A stretch of 9,821 nucleotides of DNA from an uncultured Selenomonadales bacterium (GCA_937915885.1 CALGGP010000366.1:1-9821); one strand, 5' to 3'. Positions 1 through 7,070 are shown, numbered from the stretch's first letter. Translations and numbers: made by a program. The notes: a model not told the origin generated them from the letters alone.

Positions 1-22
1 CTGCCGCTAAACTAAAAAGCAC

Positions 23-99
23 GGCGCCGACGACGCGGGGTGGGAACCACGGGCTCAATTGGGCGCCGCGCTCGACGGGTGGGAGCGGCGGCGGCGCCC
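23..99 (+). repeat. GC-rich composite repeat, head copy 1
   Basis: This 77-bp GC-rich element begins GGCGCCGACGACGCGGGG and ends GGCGGCGGCGCCC. It carries the internal blocks GGGTGGGAACCAC and GACGGGTGGGAGCGG, which recur in the copies at 4193-4272 and 7286-7364; a more diverged copy lies at 9520-9600. Its two ends are near-complementary (12 of 14 pairs by eye), so the whole element could fold as a hairpin. Its proximal end lies 36 bp past the stop codon of the transporter-kinase gene. Read on the minus strand the element is followed by GTGCTTTTTAG, so it could act as a large-stem terminator for that gene. The tail beyond it is cut off by the window edge. Confidence 0.8.
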
Positions 100-135
100 A
101 CTAATTTTTTCTTCATTCCGATTGTCGGAGGCGGA

Positions 136-2973
136 TTATTTTTTTCGGTCGTTCAAAACATTTTCGAGCGTCGCAAACAAATTCGCAACGTCTATCGGCT
201 TGGCGACGTGCCCGTTCATCCCCGCGTCGGCAGCATTTTTTTTGTCTTCGTCAAAGGCGTTGGCAGTCATCGCGATTATCGGAATCGACGCCAACTCTTC
301 ATCCTCCAACGCGCGGATCGCTCGCGCCGCCTCGTAACCGTCCATCACCGGCATTTGAATATCCATCAGAATTACGTCGTACTCGCCCCGCGCGGAGGCT
401 TTTATTGTGTCGAGCGCCTCCTTGCCGTTGACCGCAATATCGACGGCGAAGCCCGCATCTTCCAACAGCATTTTTGCAATCTCCCGATTGACTTCAATAT
501 CATCGACCAAAAGTATTCGACGCTGCCGCTCGCCTTCGGCTCGATCGGATTGATCGCTCGGAGCGTCGGTCGCACCTTGATCAATTTCTTCGGACGCGAC
601 GAACGAAAGCCAAACAATAAATTCCGTGCCCTTGCCTTGCTCGGTGACGACTTCGATCGTGCCGCTCATCAGATCGATAAATTTTTTGGTGATCGCCATC
701 CCGAGACCCGTCCCTTGAATGCCGCTCACCGTCGAGGTACGCTCCCGCTCGAATGCCTCAAAAATTTTTTTGGCAAATTCCTCCGACATGCCGATCCCCG
801 TATCGCGGACGCGCAACTCGTAATCGCAACGCTCCGTGTCGGATTTATTTTTTTGAGTGAGCGTCACATCGACGGAACCGCCCTCGGGCGTAAATTTATA
901 CGCGTTGCTGAGCAAATTCAACAGCACGCGGCTCAAACGTTTTTCGTCGCAAAGGACAAACCGATTTTCGATCGTCGAGGCGTCCGTCGAAAAATTGATG
1001 CCCTTTGACTGCATTTGCGTCTCGAAAATGTCTCGCGCGTTGTTTATGACTTTCAACAGATCGGTCGGCGCCTCCGCGAGCTCCATCTTGCCGCTCTCGA
1101 TCCGGCTCATTTCGAGCACGTCATTTATCAGCGACAGCAGCTGTTGACTTGCCGCATCGATCTTATTCATAAACTCCCGCAACTTTTCGGGCTCGCGATC
1201 GAGATCAACTTTTTTCGACAGCTCGATGTAACCGATAATGGCGTTCATCGGCGTGCGGATGTCGTGCGACATGTTGAATAAAAACGTCGTCTTCGCCCGA
1301 CTGCTTTCTTCGGCTTGGATTATTTTCATCGTCAAATTTTTTTCGCGCTTGCGCATCGTCGTAAAAATGTTCGACATCAGATAGAGGATGATGATCATCA
1401 GCCCCATCTGTATCAGGCTGTGCTTGGTGAGCGTCGCCGCCACGATGTCGTTCTCGGACGCCAGCATCGCCAACATCAAATCCTCCGTCACCTGCCGAAT
1501 CCACATGTTGGTCGAGAAAAACGCCAGGAACAAAATCATGATGCACATCGCCGTCGACTTGCCGAAGCGCGCCGTTTGATCGTTTTTGAAGACGTACCAA
1601 TAATAGATGAAGCCGCCGATGCTCCACACCGCCAGCAGAGTATACGATTCGATTGTCAGCGCGCTGCCCAACAGCAAGTTCGGCAGGATTGGGCAGAAGA
1701 AGAAAAATATCGAGACCAAAATTCCGGCGGCGCCGACGAATTTCATGAGGCGATTGTCGGCGGTGACGAAGCCGCAAAATGAGATGTAGCCGTAGGCGAT
1801 CGAGGCGGCAATGGTCGTCACGTCCGTCAGCCACGAGATCGAAGTGCGACCGAGCAACGGCGCCAACAATGAGACGCTCACGATCAAGAGCAAAGCATTT
1901 TTGGGAACGCCGCGCTCGTCGGTTTGAGCGAACCGCGCGGGGAGTAAAGCGTCGTTGGACATGGCTTGTATCAGATAGGCGGCGGCGCGATAGAAGCCGA
2001 GCAGACTGGTCGAGAGCGCGGAAATGACTGCAAGCCCCAAAAATCCGACGCCCGTCATGCCGAGCCGCGACCAAACGCTGTGAAAGACCGGCAACGAATA
2101 AAATCCGCTCAGATTTTGCAAATCGGCGACGTAGTCAGTCCACGACGCATAGCCCGGCGGGATCGATAACACCGCAAGGCATGTCAGCAACGAATAAACG
2201 AGCACGCCGCTGAAGACGGCAACGACGACGATCGGATAAAGTTTTTTGACGGGGAAATTGAAATTCTCGACGGCGTGAGTGACGGCCTCGTAGCCGACGA
2301 ACATCCACGGCGCCAACATCAGCATGCTGAAGATTTGCATGCCGACGGGCAGATTGGGTTGAAAGGCGGGATTGAAAACGGCGTCGATGCCCGTCTGTTG
2401 AGAGATCGCGACGAACAATCCGAGCACGGATAAGATCAGCGCCAAGGCAAATGCGGAGTGCAATTTCCAAACGATTTTACCGCCGAAGCTCGACAGCGCC
2501 CAGAAGACGATCAGGATCAGCATGGTGAAGAGTACTTCGCCGAAAAATACGTTGTAGCCCGCGACTTGATAGTGGAAGCCCCATTGAAGGGCGTCGCCGA
2601 ATAAATATCTTATCAGCAACGAAAAGGCGGTGGCGTTCGCCCAAATCAGCGCGAGATACGCCAGCCCCAACGACCAGGCGGCGAGGAAGGCGTGATCGTG
2701 CCCGAGGATATTTCGAGTGTAAGCAAAAATGCCGCCGTTGTCGAGATGGCGATTGGCGACATAACAAAAATTGGCTCCGATGAGCAGCATGACGACGCCG
2801 CCGAGGGACATGGCGATCACGGTGCCGAGCGGACCGGCGTTGGGCAAAAACATGGTGCCGGGCATGATAAACGAGCCCCAGCCGATGATGCCGCCGAACG
2901 ACAGCGCCCAAATGTTGAGCGGCGACAGTGAGCGCGGGATAATTTTTTTGACGGAAAATCTTTCGCTGTTCAT
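136..2973 (-). CDS. APC-family amino-acid transporter fused to histidine kinase and receiver domain
   Basis: This 945-residue protein joins a full amino-acid/polyamine permease (APC superfamily) to a hybrid two-component sensor. Residues 1 to about 540 are strongly hydrophobic; I count about 14 membrane segments. The first carries the APC substrate motif GGIIGWGSFIMPG (residues 27-39). The cytoplasmic part then runs: HisKA with H-box SHDIRTPMN (phospho-accepting His570), HATPase with N-box LLNLLSNAYKF (Asn690), G1 box DTGIGM (from Asp724) and G2 GTGLGM, then a receiver domain with acidic pair Asp824-Asp825, phospho-acceptor Asp871 (LMDIQMP), Thr903 and Lys925. There is no HPt or output domain, so a downstream partner must lie elsewhere. 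It could sense its own transport or substrate, as proposed for the SLC5-kinase fusion CbrA; that comparison is inference. The ATG has only a weak upstream purine stretch (GGAAAAGAG, 13 nt away). The gene lies 54 bp after hemW and probably shares its transcript. Confidence 0.93.
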   Translation of the reverse strand: MNSERFSVKKIIPRSLSPLNIWALSFGGIIGWGSFIMPGTMFLPNAGPLGTVIAMSLGGVVMLLIGANFCYVANRHLDNGGIFAYTRNILGHDHAFLAAWSLGLAYLALIWANATAFSLLIRYLFGDALQWGFHYQVAGYNVFFGEVLFTMLILIVFWALSSFGGKIVWKLHSAFALALILSVLGLFVAISQQTGIDAVFNPAFQPNLPVGMQIFSMLMLAPWMFVGYEAVTHAVENFNFPVKKLYPIVVVAVFSGVLVYSLLTCLAVLSIPPGYASWTDYVADLQNLSGFYSLPVFHSVWSRLGMTGVGFLGLAVISALSTSLLGFYRAAAYLIQAMSNDALLPARFAQTDERGVPKNALLLIVSVSLLAPLLGRTSISWLTDVTTIAASIAYGYISFCGFVTADNRLMKFVGAAGILVSIFFFFCPILPNLLLGSALTIESYTLLAVWSIGGFIYYWYVFKNDQTARFGKSTAMCIMILFLAFFSTNMWIRQVTEDLMLAMLASENDIVAATLTKHSLIQMGLMIIILYLMSNIFTTMRKREKNLTMKIIQAEESSRAKTTFLFNMSHDIRTPMNAIIGYIELSKKVDLDREPEKLREFMNKIDAASQQLLSLINDVLEMSRIESGKMELAEAPTDLLKVINNARDIFETQMQSKGINFSTDASTIENRFVLCDEKRLSRVLLNLLSNAYKFTPEGGSVDVTLTQKNKSDTERCDYELRVRDTGIGMSEEFAKKIFEAFERERTSTVSGIQGTGLGMAITKKFIDLMSGTIEVVTEQGKGTEFIVWLSFVASEEIDQGATDAPSDQSDRAEGERQRRILLVDDIEVNREIAKMLLEDAGFAVDIAVNGKEALDTIKASARGEYDVILMDIQMPVMDGYEAARAIRALEDEELASIPIIAMTANAFDEDKKNAADAGMNGHVAKPIDVANLFATLENVLNDRKK

Positions 2974-3027
2974 AAATTTCGAGATGCTCTTTTCCGATCG
3001 GATTTAAATTGATCGGCTTTAATTCTA

Positions 3028-4146
3028 TCACATCATCAGAAATTCGGCGAATACAATATTTCCGAATTTCATTCCGCGCTCCGTCAATCGGATATGATTT
3101 TCGTCGACGGCGATCAATCCGTCGCTCGACAGTTTATCGATGACGTTGCCGAAAATATTTTCGATAGAGGTATCGAATTTTTTTTGGAAGTGATTGCGAT
3201 TGATGCCGTCCGCCTTGCGCAAGCCGAGGAAAAAAAATTCTTCGATGGCGACTTTTCGAGTGATCGTCTCCTCGAGGATCGAAACGTCGCGCCCGCCGTT
3301 AATGCCGTCAATGTACTCGACAACGTTCTCGACGTTCATTCGACGTTCCGATCGATCGTAGGAACTTGCGCCCGCGCCGAGCCCGATATATTTTGCGTCG
3401 CTCCAATAGCCGAGATTATGTCGGCTCTCGAATCCGCGCTTGGCGAAATTACTGATCTCGTAGCGTCGCCAACCGAGGCGCGGCAATTCCGTCGTCACGA
3501 AGTCGTACATGTCGGCGTCGAGTTCCTCCGACGGCAACTCCAATCGTCCTTCGGCTTGCAATCGAAAAAATTCCGTGCCTTCCTCGATCTCGAGCCCGTA
3601 GCACGACACATGCTCAACGTCGAGTTTTTTTGTTAGATCGATCGAACGTCGGAGATCGTCGAGCGACTGATGCGGCAGTCCGTAAATCAGATCGACGCTG
3701 ACGTTGTCGAAAATATTTTTGGCGTCGTTGACGATGTCGATTGCTTGACGCGCGGTATGAATCCTGCCGATCGATCGCAACAGTCGATCGTCGAAAGACT
3801 GAACGCCGAGTGACAATCGATTGACGCCGCTCGAGCGCAGGGCGACGAGATAATTGCGGTCGACGGTGCCGGGGTTGGCTTCGACGGTGATCTCGACGGT
3901 TGGGGCGACGGAAAAATTTTTATGAACGGCGTCGATGATCCGAGCGATGTGATTGACGTTGAGGACGGTTGGAGTGCCTCCGCCGATGTAAATTGTTTCG
4001 ACGGTCGTCGGCTCCGCGCGGAGTGTAATTTCTTTGCAAAGAGCATCGACGTAGGCTTGAAAGAGATCGGCGCGGTCGGCGACGGAAAAAAAGGCGCAGT
4101 ACTTACACTTGCGCACGCAGAACGGAATATGAATATAAATCTCCAT
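3028..4146 (-). CDS. hemW: HemW, radical SAM heme chaperone
   Basis: This 372-residue radical SAM protein matches HemW, formerly often misannotated as oxygen-independent coproporphyrinogen III oxidase, which binds heme and delivers it to client proteins. Visible landmarks are YIHIPFC followed by the cluster cysteines Cys10, Cys14 and Cys17 (CVRKCKYC), GGGTPT (55-60), EANPGTVD, SLGVQSFDD, DLIYGLPHQS, GWRRYEISNFA and YIGLGAGASS, and a typical C-terminal HemW domain. The ATG at 4146 is chosen because family members begin just before IYIHIPFC and a GAGGCGGG stretch precedes it. The frame stays open for 36 more codons upstream (to 4254), but these read through the GC-rich repeat and look like low-complexity Gly/Pro/Ala, so I exclude them. 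The gene is not beside lepA or hrcA, its common Firmicutes neighbours. It is followed after 54 bp by the transporter-kinase gene. Confidence 0.94.
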   Translation of the reverse strand: MEIYIHIPFCVRKCKYCAFFSVADRADLFQAYVDALCKEITLRAEPTTVETIYIGGGTPTVLNVNHIARIIDAVHKNFSVAPTVEITVEANPGTVDRNYLVALRSSGVNRLSLGVQSFDDRLLRSIGRIHTARQAIDIVNDAKNIFDNVSVDLIYGLPHQSLDDLRRSIDLTKKLDVEHVSCYGLEIEEGTEFFRLQAEGRLELPSEELDADMYDFVTTELPRLGWRRYEISNFAKRGFESRHNLGYWSDAKYIGLGAGASSYDRSERRMNVENVVEYIDGINGGRDVSILEETITRKVAIEEFFFLGLRKADGINRNHFQKKFDTSIENIFGNVIDKLSSDGLIAVDENHIRLTERGMKFGNIVFAEFLMM

Positions 4147-4192
4147 TTTTTGAGCCCGCCTCGTGTGTTTTTGGGGCGACGGAGCGACGGTT

Positions 4193-4272
4193 GGGGCGCC
4201 GCCGCCGCTCCCACCCTCCAACGGCAGCGCCCCAATTGTGGAGGTGGTTCCCACCCTGCGTCGGCGGCGCCC
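4193..4272 (-). repeat. GC-rich composite repeat, head copy 2 (inverted)
   Basis: This 80-bp element is the reverse complement of the copies at 23-99 and 7286-7364. Its ends are GGGCGCCGCCG and CGGCGGCGCCC, an 11-bp perfect terminal inverted repeat. Internally, on the minus strand, it has GGTGG-GAA-CCACC, a small self-complementary hairpin. Its proximal end is 47 bp upstream of the hemW start. Its distal end is followed on the plus strand by GCCTTTTTAG, nearly the same flank as copy 1, and then by the degenerate tail array. Confidence 0.85.
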
Positions 4273-4458
4273 GCCTTTTTAGTCGAAGGATCCGCTCCCT
4301 TTGACAGCCAAGCCCCCGCGTCGGCGATGCATGCCTTTTTTCGCGGCTCCCGCTCGCGTCGGCGACGCCCGCATTTTTTAGCGACGCCCCGCTCGCGTTG
4401 ACCGCGCACTGTTTTTTTCGCGGCGCCCAGCCCCGTTTTGTCGGCGGCGCACCGTTTT
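4273..4458. repeat. Degenerate tail array of copy 2 (about 38-60 bp units with T-tracts)
   Basis: The end of the head (GCGTCGGCGGCGCCC) recurs in decayed form with starts near 4258, 4318, 4356, 4395 and 4438, giving spacings of about 60, 38, 39 and 43 bp. Most units are a short GC palindrome such as CGTCG-G-CGACG, then a T-tract on the plus strand (for example GCATTTTTTAG near 4371 and CTGTTTTTTTCG near 4409). No gene, promoter or ribosome site could be supported here. Confidence 0.65.
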
Positions 4459-4527
4459 AAAAGAGCCGCACACCGCGCGGGAGGGTGGGCTTGTAAAGCA
4501 GCGATGCTGCCGGTGGGCGGCTCTTTT
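4459..4527. repeat. Imperfect inverted repeat with nested hairpin, 3' of the UPF0210 gene
   Basis: The arms 4459-4469 (AAAAGAGCCGC) and 4517-4527 (GCGGCTCTTTT) are perfectly complementary. After one A-G mismatch the pairing continues CACCG (4471-4475) with CGGTG (4511-4515), giving about 17-bp arms. Nested inside is GCAGC-GAT-GCTGC (4498-4510). On the minus strand the outer stem ends in CTTTTAAAA, so it may help terminate the UPF0210 transcript, whose stop is 64 bp upstream, although the loop is long for an intrinsic terminator. A second small hairpin, AGCCC-CGCA-GGGCT, lies at 4544-4557 without a T-tract. A mobile palindromic element or a structured RNA are alternatives. Confidence 0.6.
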
Positions 4528-4591
4528 GGGCGACAGCACTTTAAGCCCCGCAGGGCTCACCGACAGGCGGGTGGGCGGGCAAAAAATTTTT

Positions 4592-5953
4592 TCAGTTGGT
4601 GAGAGAACGGAGCGGCGCGGGAATCCTTCCGCCGCGCGCAATGAACGCCTCCGAACTCCATTGACTTTTTACCGGCACGATCGGACAAAATCCCAACAGC
4701 CCGCCGAACTCGACTACGTCTCCAACTTTCGCGCCGGGCACGGGAATTATCCGCACCGCCGTCGTCTTGTTGTTGACCACGCCGATCGCCGCCTCGTCCG
4801 CGATGATCGCCGCTATCGTCGACGCGCTCACGTCGCCTTCGATCGCTATCATATCCAAGCCCACCGAGCACACGCACGTCATTGCCTCGAGCTTTTCTAT
4901 CGACAGGCTCCCCGACTTCACCGCCGCGATCATTCCCTCGTCTTCGCTCACCGGTATGAACGCCCCGCTGAATCCTCCGACGTGCGAACTTGCCATCAAG
5001 CCGCCCTTTTTGACCGCGTCATTCAACAGCGCCAACGCCGCCGTCGTCCCGGGCGCGCCGCATGATTCAATCCCCATTTCCTCGAGAATGCGCGCAACGC
5101 TGTCGCCGACTTCCGCCGTCGGAGCCAACGACACGTCGACGATCCCGAACGGCACTCCCAACCGTCGCGACGCTTCCCGCGCCACCAATTGTCCGACGCG
5201 CGTGATCTTAAACGCCGTCTTTTTTATTTCCTCCGCGATCGTCGAAAAATCCGCGCCTTTCAAATCCTCGAGCACGTGTTTGACGACGCCCGGTCCGCTC
5301 ACTCCGACGTTGATCACTTTATCCGCTTCGCTCACGCCGTGAAACGCACCCGCCATAAACGGATTGTCCGTCGGCGCGTTGGCGAACGTCACCAACTTTG
5401 CACAGCCGATCGCTTGATTGTCGCGCGTCAACTCCGCCGTCCGTTTGATCACTTCGCCCATCTGTCGGACGCAATCCATGTTGATGCCCGCCTTCGTCGT
5501 CGCCACATTGACGCTCGAGCAGACAACGTCCGTCGACGCCAGCGCTTGAGGGATCGATTCGATCAAAATCCGATCGCCGTTGGTAAATCCTTTCTCGACG
5601 AGCGCGGAAAATCCTCCGATGAAATTTACGCCGACATCTTTTGCCGCCCGATCGAGCGCCTCGGCGATCGGCACATACGAATCGGTTTTGCATGAATCGG
5701 CGGCAATCGCAATCGGCGTCACGCTGATCCTCTTATTGATAATCGGTACGCCGTATTCGCTCTCGATCTCCTCGCCCGTCGACACGAGAAATTCTGCCGA
5801 CGTCGTGATCTTGTCGTAGACGTTGCGACAAAACTGATTGATGTTGGGATGCGCGCAATCGCGGAGCGAAATGCCCATCGTAATGGTGCGAACGTCGAGC
5901 TTGTTCTCGGTGATCATTCGATTGGTCTCGACAATGTCATCTATCGTGATCAA
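4592..5953 (-). CDS. UPF0210 / DUF711 PFL-family protein
   Basis: This 453-residue soluble protein matches the widespread UPF0210 (DUF711, 'PFL family') proteins in length and in landmarks: LDVRTITMGISLRDC near the N-terminus, NKRISVTPIAIAADSC, GVSGPGVVKHVLEDL, VDVSLAPTAEVGDSVA, SSHVGGFSGAFIPVSEDEGM, CVCSVGLDMIAIEGD (Cys360, Cys362) and GLLGFCPIVPVKS at the C-terminus. The biochemical role of the family is not established. The name reflects similarity to the pyruvate formate-lyase fold, and no C-terminal glycyl-radical motif is seen here. The start is the rare codon TTG at 5953: an in-frame TAG lies 13 codons upstream, no ATG or GTG lies between, and GAGG sits 8 nt before the TTG. The ACT-domain gene that commonly precedes this family is absent; the upstream neighbour is divergent. 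No signal peptide or membrane segment is seen. Confidence 0.93.
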   Translation of the reverse strand: MITIDDIVETNRMITENKLDVRTITMGISLRDCAHPNINQFCRNVYDKITTSAEFLVSTGEEIESEYGVPIINKRISVTPIAIAADSCKTDSYVPIAEALDRAAKDVGVNFIGGFSALVEKGFTNGDRILIESIPQALASTDVVCSSVNVATTKAGINMDCVRQMGEVIKRTAELTRDNQAIGCAKLVTFANAPTDNPFMAGAFHGVSEADKVINVGVSGPGVVKHVLEDLKGADFSTIAEEIKKTAFKITRVGQLVAREASRRLGVPFGIVDVSLAPTAEVGDSVARILEEMGIESCGAPGTTAALALLNDAVKKGGLMASSHVGGFSGAFIPVSEDEGMIAAVKSGSLSIEKLEAMTCVCSVGLDMIAIEGDVSASTIAAIIADEAAIGVVNNKTTAVRIIPVPGAKVGDVVEFGGLLGFCPIVPVKSQWSSEAFIARGGRIPAPLRSLTN

Positions 5954-5986
5954 ATCAATCGCCTCAATCCGTTTGAAATCGGCGAC

Positions 5987-6015
5987 AGTCTAGCAGAATT
6001 TTATTCGATTGTAAA
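5987..6015 (-). promoter_or_regulatory. Candidate sigma-70 promoter for the UPF0210 gene
   Basis: On the minus strand, TTTACA (6015-6010) and TAGACT (5992-5987) are separated by exactly 17 bp. The predicted transcript would start near 5980 and leave a leader of about 27 nt carrying the GAGG site before the TTG start. The -10 box matches only four of six consensus bases, so this is a moderate call. Confidence 0.5.
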
Positions 6016-6029
6016 GGCAACGGCGGCGC

Positions 6030-6058
6030 TTGACAGCCCGTCGACGGTTTGATATAAA
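6030..6058 (+). promoter_or_regulatory. Near-consensus sigma-70 promoter for the polyprenyl synthase
   Basis: A perfect -35 box TTGACA (6030-6035) is followed after 17 bp by TATAAA (6053-6058). Transcription would begin near 6065. It is the best promoter match in the window and lies back to back with the UPF0210 promoter, the two -35 boxes being only 14 bp apart. Confidence 0.75.
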
Positions 6059-6062
6059 AGAA

Positions 6063-6077
6063 TCGGCGACAAGCCGA
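6063..6077 (+). other. Short stem-loop at the predicted 5' end of the synthase mRNA
   Basis: TCGGC-GACAA-GCCGA forms a 5-bp stem with a 5-nt loop at or within a few bases of the predicted transcription start. It is followed by an AT-rich stretch up to the first candidate start codon. Such 5' stem-loops can protect mRNA from decay; that role is inference here. Confidence 0.4.
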
Positions 6078-6092
6078 AAATAAATTTTGCAT

Positions 6093-7070
6093 ATGACAAG
6101 ACAGGTGAGCATATTGAATTTCGTATCGTCGGCTGAAGGATTGCCGACAAAAATTTTGGTCGAGCTCGAAAGAAAACTCGAGTCGGCGGTCGGCGACGAT
6201 TCATTCATAAGCGAGGCGTGCATGCCACTTCTAAAGGGCGGCAAGCGCCTTCGACCGATATTATTTTTGATCAGTTCGAGGGCGGGCGGCTCGAGTTCGT
6301 ATGAAAAATTATTGCCGTTGGCGGCGGCGATCGAATTGATTCATACGGCATCGCTGGTGCACGACGACATACTCGACGCGTCGAAGGTGCGGCGCGGGGT
6401 GTCGACGGCGAACGCCAAATACGGAGCGCAAATCGCGGTGCTGATCGGCGATTATTTATTCGCGAAGGCGTTTCAATTCGTGGCGGAAGGAAAATTCGGC
6501 GACGAAGTTGCAGAGATCCTGTCGAAGTTGGTAAAAAATCTGTGCATCGGCGAAATCAAACAGGATCGGTCGCTGTTCGTGGTGCCGACGTTGGCGGAGT
6601 ATTACGAGCGTATCACGTTGAAGACGGCGATATTTTTGTCGAGCTGCTGTCGATTGGGAGCGCTGACGGCGGGGTTGGATCGCTCGATGGTGGAGGCGCT
6701 GTCGAGCTACGGAATGAGCCTCGGGCTGGCGTTTCAGATCACCGACGATATGTTAGACGTGTTCGGCGATGAAAATTTGACGGGGAAAAAAATCGGGGGC
6801 GATCTGAAATCGGGCGTGATCACGTTGCCGATTCTGCGGGCGTTGGAGTCGGAAGAATTACATTCGATAGTGACGAAAAAAAATATATCCGACGCGGAAG
6901 TAGAGCGGGCGATAGAAATAGTGCGGGCGTCGGACTCTTTGAGATATTGTCGGCGGCGCGCGGAAGCGCATGTAGAGGCGGCGCGAATAATTTTGCCGTC
7001 GACGATCGATCGGACGGTGGGCAAGGTGCTCGAGCAGGCGGCGTTTTTTATCGTCGAGCGCTCGTGGTAA
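6093..7070 (+). CDS. Long-chain polyprenyl diphosphate synthase
   Basis: This trans-prenyltransferase of 325 residues adds isopentenyl diphosphate to an allylic primer, supplying the side chain of quinones or another long isoprenoid. Seen are GGKRLRP (49-55), the first aspartate-rich motif HDDILD (Asp91, Asp92, Asp95), GDYLFAKAF, GEIKQ, the second aspartate-rich motif ITDDMLD (Asp218, Asp219, Asp222) and KIGGDLKSG. The residue five before the first aspartate is small (Ala86), as in enzymes making chains of C30 or longer; exact chain length cannot be read. It could be the catalytic half of a two-subunit heptaprenyl-type enzyme, but no partner is visible. Start choice is uncertain: ATG at 6093 has no ribosome site, while an in-frame TTG at 6114 (giving 318 residues) has AGGTGA five bases upstream and would begin at NFVSSAEG. 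It is driven by the promoter at 6030-6058. Confidence 0.93.
   Translation: MTRQVSILNFVSSAEGLPTKILVELERKLESAVGDDSFISEACMPLLKGGKRLRPILFLISSRAGGSSSYEKLLPLAAAIELIHTASLVHDDILDASKVRRGVSTANAKYGAQIAVLIGDYLFAKAFQFVAEGKFGDEVAEILSKLVKNLCIGEIKQDRSLFVVPTLAEYYERITLKTAIFLSSCCRLGALTAGLDRSMVEALSSYGMSLGLAFQITDDMLDVFGDENLTGKKIGGDLKSGVITLPILRALESEELHSIVTKKNISDAEVERAIEIVRASDSLRYCRRRAEAHVEAARIILPSTIDRTVGKVLEQAAFFIVERSW

Noticed and set aside
40..1008. 322-codon plus-strand open frame opposite the kinase and receiver domains
   Set aside because: It lies antisense to strongly conserved kinase motifs, is rich in Arg/His as expected of a shadow frame, shows no family motif, and starts in the repeat.
2477..3031. A full 184-residue gene in the second frame of the transporter
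   Set aside because: Beyond the first 20 or so residues it is Arg/His-rich shadow sequence of the permease; only its start region is kept as a low-interest finding.
4147..4254. 36-residue N-terminal extension of HemW
   Set aside because: The extension is translated repeat sequence; HemW proteins start right before IYIHIPFC and a ribosome-like site precedes the ATG at 4146.
4463..4523. RNase P RNA, 6S RNA or a cobalamin-type riboswitch
   Set aside because: The stems do not carry the conserved cores of those RNAs as far as I can see, and the element lies downstream of a gene, not in a leader.
4526..5065. 179-codon plus-strand open frame across the UPF0210 gene end
   Set aside because: It is the antisense shadow of a conserved gene, very rich in Arg and His, without ribosome site or family resemblance.
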